From contig NZ_CP061813.1 of NCBI RefSeq assembly GCF_014784055.1, positions 149,501 through 213,500 on the forward strand: a stretch of DNA of 64,000 nucleotides, read 5' to 3'. Of this stretch, positions 46,440 to 55,342 are shown piece by piece; the first letter of the stretch is position 1; every line of letters begins with the position of its first letter. This DNA is from Polaribacter haliotis (GTDB lineage: Bacteria; Bacteroidota; Bacteroidia; Flavobacteriales; Flavobacteriaceae). The position numbers and the translations under genes are program-made. The notes under the pieces are model-generated. The model did no database searches. It saw only the letters and a list, made by a program, of their open reading frames with translations, and had not been told where the DNA came from.

Positions 46440-46690
46440 TAACAAAATATTTTATGGAATAATTAACATTTTATTTTTTTATTTCAAAATATTGCATATA
46501 TTTGGATAACCAATTTGGTTTACCAGTTTGGTTTACCAAAAAACAATTCAGAATTAGTAGTATAATAGTACACTTCTTTATATAGGTTAAAGAGTTACTT
46601 ATAAATATTACTATTCTTGTTGTATCAAATATGTCTGGATGAGGGCATGAATCAAATCAAATATTAACAAATAATTCAAAACAATTAATT
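46440..46690. other. Intergenic region before alginate SusC
   Basis: Contains the triple operator at 46497-46539 and then about 150 nt of leader with no ORF or strong hairpin that I can see. Confidence 0.45.
46497..46539 (+). promoter_or_regulatory. Promoter with AT-type triple GntR operator (alginate SusCD)
   Basis: TATATTTG (46497-46504), then TTGGATAACCAA (46502-46513), TTGGTTTACCAG (46515-46526) and TTGGTTTACCAA (46528-46539), each 13 bp from the last. Confidence 0.88.
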
Positions 46691-49600
46691 ATGAATTTAA
46701 AATTCAAATCAGTTTTTATTGCGATGATGCTTTTCTGTATTGCAGGATTTGCTCAGGAAGTCACGCTAAAAGGAACTGTAACATCAAGTGCTGATGGAGA
46801 ACCAATTCTTGGAGCCAACATTGTAGTTGTTGGAACCAACAAAGGAACAAGTACAGATTTTGATGGTAAATTTCAAATCCGAGTAAAACAAGGAGAAATT
46901 TTAAAAGTTTCTTATTTGGGCTACACTACGCAATCGATTCCGTACGTAAATCAAAAAAGATTTAATATCGTTTTAAAAGAAGATTCTGCAGTATTAGATG
47001 AAATTGTAATTGTAGGTTATGGAACCCAAAAGAAAAGTCATTTAACAGGAGCAATTTCTAAAGTGAAAAACGAATCGTTAGATCAAATTGCAGTTGCTAG
47101 GGTAGATGAAGCTTTAGTAGGGCAGGTTTCTGGTGTTAATGTTCAGGCAACTGAAGGTGAAGCTGGTTCTGCACCAACGATTAGAATTAGGGGTACAGGA
47201 TCTATTTCTGGTAGTTCTTCTCCAGCAATTGTTGTGGATGGATTAGTTGTAGACGAAGATTTTTTAGGAAACTTAGATATGAACGAAGTAGCATCTTTTG
47301 AAATTTTAAAAGATGCAGCATCAGCTGCAATATATGGTTCTAGAGGTGCAAATGGTGTAATTTTAATTACAACGAAAAGCGGTAAAGAAGGTGAAACTAA
47401 ATTTAGTTATAACACATTTACTGGATTTAAAGAAGCAAGACAAAGTGATGCTTATTACTTTTCAATAGCAGAAACTGCTAAAAAAGAAATGGCTGCAACT
47501 GGAACAATATCAGACAGAACAAAATACAAACAATTAATTGGTGTAGATAGAGATTGGCAAGATGCTATTTTTAATGGAGGTATTATAGAGAGTCACTCTT
47601 TTTCTGCAAGAGGTGGAAGTGCTAGTACAAAATTTAGTATTGCTTTAAACTATTTGCATGACGAAGGTGTTTTGTTAACAGACGATTACAAAAAATATTC
47701 TATGAGAATTAAGATGGACACAAAATTGAATGATAAATTCTCTTTTGGTGCAAACCTTTCTCCTTCTTATACAGATAGAAGACGTTTTGATGGATCTACT
47801 CACGATATTTTAAGACAAACTCCATGGTTGCCAATTTATCATGATGCAAATACAATTAAATTTGTAAATACCTTTAAATATCCAAATGTAAAAGTTGGAG
47901 ACTATGCTGTGCAACGTCATTTCGATGATTTCGATTTAAACACAATGCAACCAGTACCTTCTGGAGGAACAGATATTAGTAATACTTCTAATACAAACCC
48001 AGCAGCAAAAGTTTTAGAAAGAGATAGAAATGACTATAAATTTAAGTTATTTGGAAGTTTCTATGGAAAATATAAAATTGCAAAAGGTTTCAACTTTAAA
48101 GCAAGTGTTTTAGGAGATTTTCAGAACACTGCAAGAGATAGATGGCAAGGAGTTTTAGCAAGTAGAAATGGAGCAGCTGCAGCACAATTAGATATTTCTT
48201 CTGAAACAAGAATACATTTAGTAACAGATAACTTATTTTCTTATGATAAAGAGTTTGGAAAGCATGAAATAAGTGCAATTGCAGGTTTTTCTGCAGAAAG
48301 ATATCATACAACTTTCGAAAGTTCTAGAGGTACAGGTTACGATACCGATTTAATTAGAACAATTTCTGGGGCAACACTTGTTGCAGATGCACAGTCTTAC
48401 AAATTCGAAAGAAGATTATTATCTTATTTATCAAGAGTAAATTATGCGTATGATGATAAGTATTTGGTTTCATTAAGTTATAGAAGAGATGGTCATTCAG
48501 CTTTTGGACCAAACTTTAAATATGGAGATTTCCCAGCGGTTTCATTAGGTTGGACAGCTTCTAAGGAAGATTTTTTAAGCGATAGTGAGGTTTTAAACTT
48601 CTTAAAGTTTAGATTTAGTTATGGTGTTACAGGTAACCCAACAATAGATACTGGAGACGATATTATAGACAGTTATCCATATTTATCTCTAATTCAGTCT
48701 TCTACTGCAGTTGTAGATAATAATGTAGTAGGTGGTTTTGCTCCAATTAACATAGCAAACGCTAATTTACAATGGGAAAGATCTGTAGAATTTAACCCAG
48801 CAATCGATTTTGGATTCTTTAATAATAGAATTTCTGGTTCTATAGATTATTATCAAAGAACAAGTGATAAACTATTATTATTCAATCCTGTGTCTGCAAC
48901 AACTGGTTTTACAGAGGCAATATCTAACTTAGGTAAAGTTAGAAACAGTGGTATAGAATTAGAAATTAGAACAAAAAACATCTCTAAGCCAAATTTTAGA
49001 TGGGGTACAACATTTATTGCATCTAGAAACAAAAATGAATTGCTAGATTTTGCAGATTCTAATGGACAAGTTCAAAATGTAGATACAAAAAGAGCTGCTG
49101 AATGGATTAATTCAGTAGGAAACCCAATTTCATCTTTCTATGGATGGGTAGTAGATAGAGATATTCCTTTAGAATTTATAAGTAATCCTTATCACCCAGT
49201 AGGAGCAGAAGCACAAGATGTGTATGTAAAAGATTTAAATGGAGATGGTGTTATAGACGATGATGATAAAACAATCTTAGGAAATCCTTATCCAGATTTA
49301 GTTTGGAGTGTTTCAAATGAATTTAAAATAGGTAATTTCGATACAAGTTTTATGTTTCAAGGAAGTCATGGAGCAGAAGTAAGAAACATGGGAGACCAGT
49401 ATTTATTTAATCAGTTTGGTTCTGCGCAAGATTTTATATCAACTACTCCAAATCAGCAATTTATAAAAGAGAAGATATTTACGAATGATATCATTCAAAA
49501 TGCATCTTATGTTGCTTTAAGAACTGTAAATTTAGGATACACTTTACCAACCGATGTTGCATCAAAATTAAAGTTAACCAAATTAAGAGTATTTGCTACA

Positions 49601-49750
49601 GGACAAAATTTAATGTATTTAACAGCTAGCGATTATACTGGTTTTAATCCAGAATCTATAAATAATACAACAGCAACAACTTATGGATACCAAAGAGCAG
49701 GTTCTCCTATTAATAGAACAATTTCTGTAGGTTTAAACATAGAATTTTAA
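46691..49750 (+). CDS. SusC-type TonB-dependent transporter, probable alginate oligomer importer
   Basis: 1019 residues: signal peptide ending GFAQ, carboxypeptidase-regulatory-like domain (about 24-100), TonB-box region DEIVIVGYGT, plug with FEILKDAASAAIYGSRGANG, and a barrel ending ISVGLNIEF. The outer-membrane importer of the alginate locus. It is followed by SusD (15 bp) and a PKD-domain surface lipoprotein (28 bp), the standard three-gene binding and import unit. The triple AT-type operator upstream ties it to the lyase genes. Confidence 0.96.
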   Translation: MNLKFKSVFIAMMLFCIAGFAQEVTLKGTVTSSADGEPILGANIVVVGTNKGTSTDFDGKFQIRVKQGEILKVSYLGYTTQSIPYVNQKRFNIVLKEDSAVLDEIVIVGYGTQKKSHLTGAISKVKNESLDQIAVARVDEALVGQVSGVNVQATEGEAGSAPTIRIRGTGSISGSSSPAIVVDGLVVDEDFLGNLDMNEVASFEILKDAASAAIYGSRGANGVILITTKSGKEGETKFSYNTFTGFKEARQSDAYYFSIAETAKKEMAATGTISDRTKYKQLIGVDRDWQDAIFNGGIIESHSFSARGGSASTKFSIALNYLHDEGVLLTDDYKKYSMRIKMDTKLNDKFSFGANLSPSYTDRRRFDGSTHDILRQTPWLPIYHDANTIKFVNTFKYPNVKVGDYAVQRHFDDFDLNTMQPVPSGGTDISNTSNTNPAAKVLERDRNDYKFKLFGSFYGKYKIAKGFNFKASVLGDFQNTARDRWQGVLASRNGAAAAQLDISSETRIHLVTDNLFSYDKEFGKHEISAIAGFSAERYHTTFESSRGTGYDTDLIRTISGATLVADAQSYKFERRLLSYLSRVNYAYDDKYLVSLSYRRDGHSAFGPNFKYGDFPAVSLGWTASKEDFLSDSEVLNFLKFRFSYGVTGNPTIDTGDDIIDSYPYLSLIQSSTAVVDNNVVGGFAPINIANANLQWERSVEFNPAIDFGFFNNRISGSIDYYQRTSDKLLLFNPVSATTGFTEAISNLGKVRNSGIELEIRTKNISKPNFRWGTTFIASRNKNELLDFADSNGQVQNVDTKRAAEWINSVGNPISSFYGWVVDRDIPLEFISNPYHPVGAEAQDVYVKDLNGDGVIDDDDKTILGNPYPDLVWSVSNEFKIGNFDTSFMFQGSHGAEVRNMGDQYLFNQFGSAQDFISTTPNQQFIKEKIFTNDIIQNASYVALRTVNLGYTLPTDVASKLKLTKLRVFATGQNLMYLTASDYTGFNPESINNTTATTYGYQRAGSPINRTISVGLNIEF

Positions 49751-49765
49751 AAAACATTCAAAACA

Positions 49766-51214
49766 ATGAAAAATATTATAAACAAAATTAAGTTTTTAGC
49801 AATACTAACATTAGTGTTTAGTATCGTGTCTTGTAGTGAGGATTTTTTAGAGCCTTCGCCAACACCAGATGCTGCAATTAGTGGTGTAGATTTTTATAAA
49901 ACTGAAGAACAAGTTTTATCTGGAATTATAGGAATCTATGATGCAATTCAGGGAGTAAATGATACACGTTCAGATACTAACCATGGAATTCAAATGGAAT
50001 TTTATGTTACAGAAATGAGAAGCGATAATACAAGAACAAAAAGTGGAGAAGGAGAAGCGTCTCAATTCGATTTCTTTACAGTACAGCCAACAAATGGTTT
50101 GGTAGCAGATCATTACAGAAGTGCTTATAATGCTGTTTTCAGAGCAAATAAAGTGTTAGAAAATTTAGATGTAGTCTCTGCAGCTAATAAAGCTAAGTAC
50201 GAAGCAGAAGCAAGATTTTTAAGAGCTTACACCTATTTTAATCTAGTAAGATTATATGGAGATTTACCTTTAATAGATAAAGTTATAACTATAGAGGATA
50301 AAGACACTCAGTTTACAAGAGTTCCAGCAGCCCAAGTTTATGAATTTATTATTGCTGATTTTAAATTTGCAATTCAAAATTTATCTAACGGATCTAAAAA
50401 TAGAGCGTCGAAGGCAGCAGCTCAAGGTTTATTGGCGAAAGTATATTTAACACAAAATACAAATTATGTAGAAGCACAAGTTTTATTAGAAGATGTAATG
50501 AAGAGTGGTTTTATATTAGAACCTAATTTTGAAGACGTTTTTTACAATGAAGATAACAAAGAAGTTATTTTTTCAATAGGATTTATATCTGGTATAACGC
50601 AAGATAGTCAAAATTTTTCTGCCGAATTTTTAAACGGAGTTGGAAGAACTGTGGGAGTAAATTATGTAACTAACGACGCTAAAGAAGCGTTAGATTTATT
50701 AGGAGGAAACAGAACAGCTGTTTCTTATAGAAACGACTTTTTACAAACGACACAAAATCAAGTTGCTAAATTTTTACCAAATGGATCAGATGGAGGTGCA
50801 GATGGTAAAACTTTTACAGGTTTCGATCCAAGATTAGCTGGTAACGATTGGGTTGTTTTAAGATATGCAGACATTTTATTAATGCATGCAGAGGCTATTA
50901 TGGCAGGAGGACAAGATACTTCTGTTGGAGCAGCAATTAATTCTTTCCAAGCAGTAAGAGATAGAGCTGGTTTAACGACACCTGTAACTACAATTACTAA
51001 ACAAGAATTATTAGATGAAAGAAGAGTAGAATTAGCTTTTGAAAATCATAGATTATTCGATTTAATTCGTTTAGGAGAAGCACAAAATGTATTATCTACT
51101 TTTTCTGCAGCTACTGGAGGAAGTTTTTCCTCAACAGACCTTTTATTACCAATTCCTCAAGTAGAAATAGGATTGAGTAATGGTAAATTATCTCAGAACC
51201 CTGGGTATAACTAG
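49766..51214 (+). CDS. SusD-type glycan-binding lipoprotein, alginate
   Basis: 482 residues with lipobox VSC. The RagB/SusD pattern is complete: EARFLRAYTYFNLVRLYGDLPLI, KAAAQGLLAKVYL, RYADILLMHAEAI, LLDERRVELAFENHRLFDLIRLG and LLPIPQVEI plus SQNPGYN. It binds the oligosaccharide at the surface and closes the SusC pore. It partners the SusC directly upstream. Confidence 0.95.
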   Translation: MKNIINKIKFLAILTLVFSIVSCSEDFLEPSPTPDAAISGVDFYKTEEQVLSGIIGIYDAIQGVNDTRSDTNHGIQMEFYVTEMRSDNTRTKSGEGEASQFDFFTVQPTNGLVADHYRSAYNAVFRANKVLENLDVVSAANKAKYEAEARFLRAYTYFNLVRLYGDLPLIDKVITIEDKDTQFTRVPAAQVYEFIIADFKFAIQNLSNGSKNRASKAAAQGLLAKVYLTQNTNYVEAQVLLEDVMKSGFILEPNFEDVFYNEDNKEVIFSIGFISGITQDSQNFSAEFLNGVGRTVGVNYVTNDAKEALDLLGGNRTAVSYRNDFLQTTQNQVAKFLPNGSDGGADGKTFTGFDPRLAGNDWVVLRYADILLMHAEAIMAGGQDTSVGAAINSFQAVRDRAGLTTPVTTITKQELLDERRVELAFENHRLFDLIRLGEAQNVLSTFSAATGGSFSSTDLLLPIPQVEIGLSNGKLSQNPGYN

Positions 51215-51242
51215 AATTTAAGAAACAAAAAATATAATAATT

Positions 51243-52235
51243 ATGACTTTAAAATATAAATCAGCGTATTTATTCGCAATCATAGCTTTCTTTACCTTTC
51301 AATCTTGTGAGATTTTAGAAAAATATGAACTGCCGGAAGAAGGCTCTATAGCAGATGCAACTCCTCCACAAGCAAAATTCACTTTTAAACAAGGTGAAGG
51401 TTTAGGAGATATTTGGAAAACTTACAGCTTTTCAAATCAATCTGTAAGCGCTACAAGCTACGTTTGGACATTCGAAGGTGGTAAAACATCTACAGAATTA
51501 GAACCTTCCAATACTTTTCCAGGAGAAGGAACATATACAGTTTCTTTAACAGCTAAAGACAATCTTGGTGTAGAAAGTACTTTTACAGAAGAAATTACTG
51601 TTGTAGAACCAGCTGCACCTGCAGTTACGGACCCAGTTTTAGTAAATCCAGATTTCGATAAACAAGCAAAATCTTCAGGTTCAGACTGTGCATGTTCAGG
51701 TTGGATAAATAAAAGTTTAGGAGACCAAGGAGAATCTAGCTCTGGAAATGGTGGTTCTAACAATGTTCTTAAATTTGATGATGATGAGTCTGATGCAATT
51801 TATCAAGAATTCGAAGTACAAGCAAACGCAGACTATACTATAACAATTGTTACACAATTTAAAGACTTAAAATCTGGAGGTTCTTTTCCTAGTATGTTAG
51901 ACTTAAGAGTCTTAGCAGGTTCTGGTTATGTGAGTGGTTATTCACCAGCTTATTATGCTACTGGTGCAGATTATCCTCAAGATGGTTTTGGTTACACAAC
52001 AATTCCACAAGTTGAAGATGCTGGAAATAATCTTTTAGCTAAAGTAATTGAAAATCCAAATGATTCTGGATATCTAACGACTCAATATACATTCAATTCA
52101 GGTGCAAATACAAGTGTTGCACTATTTATGAGAGGTATTGGTGGAGATGGAACAGATGCAGATAACAAAGGATACCCATATAATAATGGAGATGAAGAGT
52201 TAAGAATTGATTCTGTACTTATAGAAGCATTATAA
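51243..52235 (+). CDS. PKD-domain surface lipoprotein, putative alginate-binding (SGBP)
   Basis: 330 residues, lipobox FQSC (Cys22). Residues about 45-125 form a PKD domain (WTFEGGKTSTELEPSNTFPGEGTYTVSLTA contains the usual W/Y-x-F-G-D-G-like turn). A 200-residue beta-rich module follows (starts VLVNPDFDKQA, ends DEELRIDSVLIEAL). The third gene in a SusC-SusD-X unit normally encodes a surface glycan-binding protein, and PKD plus a C-terminal binding module is the typical build for alginate loci. No catalytic motif. Confidence 0.82.
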   Translation: MTLKYKSAYLFAIIAFFTFQSCEILEKYELPEEGSIADATPPQAKFTFKQGEGLGDIWKTYSFSNQSVSATSYVWTFEGGKTSTELEPSNTFPGEGTYTVSLTAKDNLGVESTFTEEITVVEPAAPAVTDPVLVNPDFDKQAKSSGSDCACSGWINKSLGDQGESSSGNGGSNNVLKFDDDESDAIYQEFEVQANADYTITIVTQFKDLKSGGSFPSMLDLRVLAGSGYVSGYSPAYYATGADYPQDGFGYTTIPQVEDAGNNLLAKVIENPNDSGYLTTQYTFNSGANTSVALFMRGIGGDGTDADNKGYPYNNGDEELRIDSVLIEAL

Positions 52236-52242
52236 TAAAACT

Positions 52243-52284
52243 AGTAAACACACATTATTATAACTTATAATGTGTGTTTACTTC
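52243..52284 (+). terminator. Terminator after the alginate SusCD-SGBP operon
   Basis: 15-bp perfect stem GTAAACACACATTAT / ATAATGTGTGTTTAC (52244-52258 and 52267-52281), 8-nt loop, followed by T-rich sequence. Confidence 0.85.
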
Positions 52285-52304
52285 TATCTTTGTATAATGT
52301 ACAA
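52285..52304 (+). promoter_or_regulatory. Promoter of GntR copy D with overlapping TTGTA-N5-TACAA palindrome
   Basis: TATCTTTG (52285-52292) fits the -7 consensus. Its end overlaps TTGTA-taatg-TACAA (52290-52304). The palindrome differs from the TTGG-N4-CCAA units, so this regulator gene may use a separate control site. Confidence 0.5.
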
Positions 52305-52341
52305 TTGTGTTATATTAGCAATTAATTATCAATCCTAAATT

Positions 52342-53046
52342 ATGAAATTAGAGATACTCACCAAATCAGAAAATTTTAACGTTCAAAAAGATATTATATC
52401 TAAAATAAAAGATTTAATAAATTTTAAAAACTTAGAACCTGGAGATAAATTACCTTCAGAAAGAATGTTATCAGAAAAATTTGAAGTATCAAGAAGTAAC
52501 GTAAGAGAAGCAATACAAAAATTAGAATTTTACGGTCTTTTAAAATCCATTCCACAAAGTGGTACTTTCGTTGCCAATATTGGTGTAATTGCCATGAATG
52601 GAATGATAGACGATATTTTAAGATTAGACGATCCTGATTTTAAATCTTTGGTAGAAACAAGAATCTTATTGGAACTTAAAACAGCAAGATTAGCGGCTTT
52701 AAGAAGAACAGAAGAAGATTTAAGTGACATGAAAAATGCCTTAGATGCTTACGAAGAAAAAGTTATTAATGGAGAGGATGCAGTCCAAGAAGATTTACTT
52801 TTTCATTTATCAATTGCGAAGGCAAGTGGTAATAGTAGTTTGAATAATTTTATGTTAATTATTATACCCGAAATTATAACCAATTTTGAAAAATACCATG
52901 TTTGCGACAAAGGTCTAGCACAAGAAGGTATTAAAGAACACTTAGAAATTTACAAAGCTATTGAAAAAGGAGATCCTAAGTTGGCAAAGCAAAAAATGAA
53001 AGATCACTTTAAAGTGTTATATCAATACTGCTACAATTTAAAATAA
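52342..53046 (+). CDS. GntR/FadR-family transcriptional regulator (copy D), candidate alginate regulator
   Basis: 234 residues. Winged helix with GDKLPSERMLSEKF, a canonical recognition helix SRSNVREAIQKL and wing PQSGTFVA. The FCD domain has ETRILLELKTARLAA and LFHLSIAKASG. It lies in the middle of the alginate genes, downstream of the SusCD terminator and upstream of the ExuT-like transporter. It is the best candidate reader of the AT-type TTGG-N4-CCAA operators. The likely effector is KDG, DEH or a phosphorylated derivative (inference). Confidence 0.93.
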   Translation: MKLEILTKSENFNVQKDIISKIKDLINFKNLEPGDKLPSERMLSEKFEVSRSNVREAIQKLEFYGLLKSIPQSGTFVANIGVIAMNGMIDDILRLDDPDFKSLVETRILLELKTARLAALRRTEEDLSDMKNALDAYEEKVINGEDAVQEDLLFHLSIAKASGNSSLNNFMLIIIPEIITNFEKYHVCDKGLAQEGIKEHLEIYKAIEKGDPKLAKQKMKDHFKVLYQYCYNLK

Positions 53047-53126
53047 TTTATTAAGCATACTTTTTATATTTTTTAATATTATCCACTTTTTAATTAAAGA
53101 CGGTTGGATATTCTACTAAAAAAACA

Positions 53127-53156
53127 TATATTTGGTAAACCAAATTGGTTAACCAA
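53127..53156 (+). promoter_or_regulatory. Promoter with AT-type double GntR operator (transporter-SDR operon)
   Basis: TATATTTG (53127-53134), TTGGTAAACCAA (53132-53143), TTGGTTAACCAA (53145-53156), starts 13 bp apart; 24 bp before the ATG. Confidence 0.9.
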
Positions 53157-53180
53157 TATTTTAATTAAAACAAATCAAAA

Positions 53181-54482
53181 ATGAAGATAAAAGGCTTAAG
53201 ATGGTGGGTTGTAGGTCTTGTGGCTTTAGCTGCAGTTGTAAACTATATAGATAGACAAGCTTTTGGTGCTTTATGGCCAGATATTGCTAAAGATCTATTT
53301 CCAGAAATGGATAAGGATGGACATAAAGCAATATATGGTACAATATCAACAGTATTTATACTTTCTTATGCAGGAGGACAAGCGCTGTTTGGAAAAATTT
53401 TCGATTGGATAGGAACCAGAATTGGTTTCGCTATCTCAATTGGTGTATGGTCTATTGCAACAATGTTGCATGCATTTGCCCAAGGATTATTAAGTTTTTC
53501 AATTTTTAGATCTTTATTAGGAATTGCAGAAGCAGGAAATTGGCCTGGAGCTGCTAAAGCAAATGCTGAATGGTTTCCAACAAAAGAAAGGGCGCTGGCT
53601 CAAGGAATTTTTAATTCTGGTGCAGCAGTAGGTGGTATAGTAGCATATCCAATAATTGGATTGTTATCTGTTTATCTAGATTGGAAATCAATATTTATTG
53701 TTGTAGGTATTCTTGGACTCTTATGGTTAGTACCTTGGTTATTTATTGTAAAAGGTGATCCAAAGTCTCATCCTTGGTTATCAGACGATGAAAGAAATTA
53801 TATCTTATCTGGTCAAAAAAATCAAGATATAGATAAAGATGGAAATTATGATGAAGGATATGCACCAAATACAGGTGAATTATTAAAGCATAAAGAGAGT
53901 TGGGGAGTAATAATTGCGTCAGCTGCAATTGATCCTATTTGGTGGCTATTTATTGTTTGGATTCCAATCTATTTGTCAGAAGTTTTTGGAATGGATGTTA
54001 AAGAAATCGCATTTTCAGCATGGGTACCTTATGTTGGAGCAATGGTTGGAGCTATATTTGGAGGGTTACTTGCCAAAAATAGACTTTCAGCTGGTTGGTC
54101 TGTAGATAAGACAAGAAAAATGACGATTACCCTAGGTTGTTTAATTATGATTCCTTGCTTCTTCTTATTAAAAGCACCAGGATCTGCAACGAATGCAGTA
54201 ATTATTATGGCAGTTTTACTTTTTGGATTTCAAATAGCAATTGGAAATATACAGACATTACCAAGTGATCTTTTTAGTGGAAAGATTGTTGGAACACTAT
54301 CTGGGTTTGCAGGAATGGCAGCTAAACTTGGTGCAGCAGGGCTTACAATTCTAGTAACATTTATAACAACAGGTGGAAATTATACGCCTGCATTCATAAT
54401 TGGAGGAGTTTTAGCTTTAATAGCTTTATTTGCTGTTTGGTTTTTATGTCCAAAAATAGCACCATTGAAAGCAAGAAATTAA
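53181..54482 (+). CDS. MFS transporter, ExuT/hexuronate-like (anion:cation symporter family)
   Basis: 433 residues, 12 membrane segments. Features of the ACS group are NYIDRQAFG in TM1 (21-29), the loop-2/3 motif GKIFDWIGTRIG, and SLLGIAEAGNWPGAAKANAEWFP, closely matching ExuT. It probably imports DEH, KDG or free uronate across the inner membrane by proton symport. It forms an operon with the DEH-reductase-like SDR 39 bp downstream, and its AT-type operator ties it to the lyases. Confidence 0.92.
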   Translation: MKIKGLRWWVVGLVALAAVVNYIDRQAFGALWPDIAKDLFPEMDKDGHKAIYGTISTVFILSYAGGQALFGKIFDWIGTRIGFAISIGVWSIATMLHAFAQGLLSFSIFRSLLGIAEAGNWPGAAKANAEWFPTKERALAQGIFNSGAAVGGIVAYPIIGLLSVYLDWKSIFIVVGILGLLWLVPWLFIVKGDPKSHPWLSDDERNYILSGQKNQDIDKDGNYDEGYAPNTGELLKHKESWGVIIASAAIDPIWWLFIVWIPIYLSEVFGMDVKEIAFSAWVPYVGAMVGAIFGGLLAKNRLSAGWSVDKTRKMTITLGCLIMIPCFFLLKAPGSATNAVIIMAVLLFGFQIAIGNIQTLPSDLFSGKIVGTLSGFAGMAAKLGAAGLTILVTFITTGGNYTPAFIIGGVLALIALFAVWFLCPKIAPLKARN

Positions 54483-54521
54483 ATTAAAAAAAAATAAATT
54501 AAAAGAATTAAATAAATAAAT

Positions 54522-55286
54522 ATGAGTAAATCAGAAGGTAGAGTAGCAGTAATAACAGGAGCTACTGGAGGAATAGGTTTTGAAGTAGCTAGAAGATTAG
54601 GAAATGACGGTTTTACAGTTATTCTTAATGGTATAGATGATGAAGCTGGAGCAGAAAGAATTAAAGAATTAACTGCGGCAGGTATTTCTGCAGAATACTA
54701 TGGATTTGATGTTACAGACGAAAATGCAGTAACTTCAAATATCAATACAATTGGAGAAAAATATGGTAAAATAGATGTGCTTGTAAATAATGCAGGTGGT
54801 TTAGGAGGAAGATCTCGTTTTGAAGAAATGACAACTGAATTTTATAAGTTTGTAATGGCTTTAAATCTAGATTCTACTTTTTATGCTTCAAGAGCAGCAA
54901 TTCCTTTCTTAAAGAAAAGTGATTATGCTTCAATAATTAATTATACATCTAATGCAGGATGGAATGCAGGTGGACCAGGAGCAGGAATCTATGGTACATC
55001 TAAAGCAGGAGTCCATGCAATTACAAGAGCTTTAGCAAAAGATTTAGCAGAATATGGAATTAGAGTAAACGCAGTTTCTCCAGGAACAATTGACACTCCT
55101 TTTCATGCACAAATTAAAGCTACTAAACCAGAAGTTTTTGCTTCTTGGGCAAATAATATTATGTTAGGTAGATTAGGAAACCCAGAAGATGTAGCAGGTG
55201 TTGTATCTTTCTTAGCTGGTAAAGATTCTGCTTTCTTAACAGCAGAAACTATCCAAGTTGGTGGTGGACAAGCATTAGGAATCTAA
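54522..55286 (+). CDS. SDR-family oxidoreductase, probable DEH reductase
   Basis: 254 residues, classical SDR: TGATGGIG (12-19), NNAGG, NYTSNAGW with Ser, catalytic YGTSK, and C-terminal QVGGGQALGI. In alginate loci an SDR next to the uronate transporter reduces 4-deoxy-L-erythro-5-hexoseulose uronate (DEH) to KDG, and this gene has that position. NADPH or NADH preference is not clear from the sequence. Alternative: a general 3-ketoacyl reductase, less likely in this setting. Confidence 0.85.
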   Translation: MSKSEGRVAVITGATGGIGFEVARRLGNDGFTVILNGIDDEAGAERIKELTAAGISAEYYGFDVTDENAVTSNINTIGEKYGKIDVLVNNAGGLGGRSRFEEMTTEFYKFVMALNLDSTFYASRAAIPFLKKSDYASIINYTSNAGWNAGGPGAGIYGTSKAGVHAITRALAKDLAEYGIRVNAVSPGTIDTPFHAQIKATKPEVFASWANNIMLGRLGNPEDVAGVVSFLAGKDSAFLTAETIQVGGGQALGI

Positions 55287-55310
55287 CAAGATTTTTTTTT
55301 GAATTGATTA

Positions 55311-55342
55311 AACCTCTCTAAATTTATTTAGGGAGGTTTTAT
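55311..55342. terminator. Bidirectional terminator between the SDR gene and lacI-type gene
   Basis: AACCTCTCTAAA - ttta - TTTAGGGAGGTT with one G-U pair; T run on the plus side and A/T-rich flank on the other. It lies between convergent genes and overlaps the end of the LacI-type gene. Confidence 0.8.
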
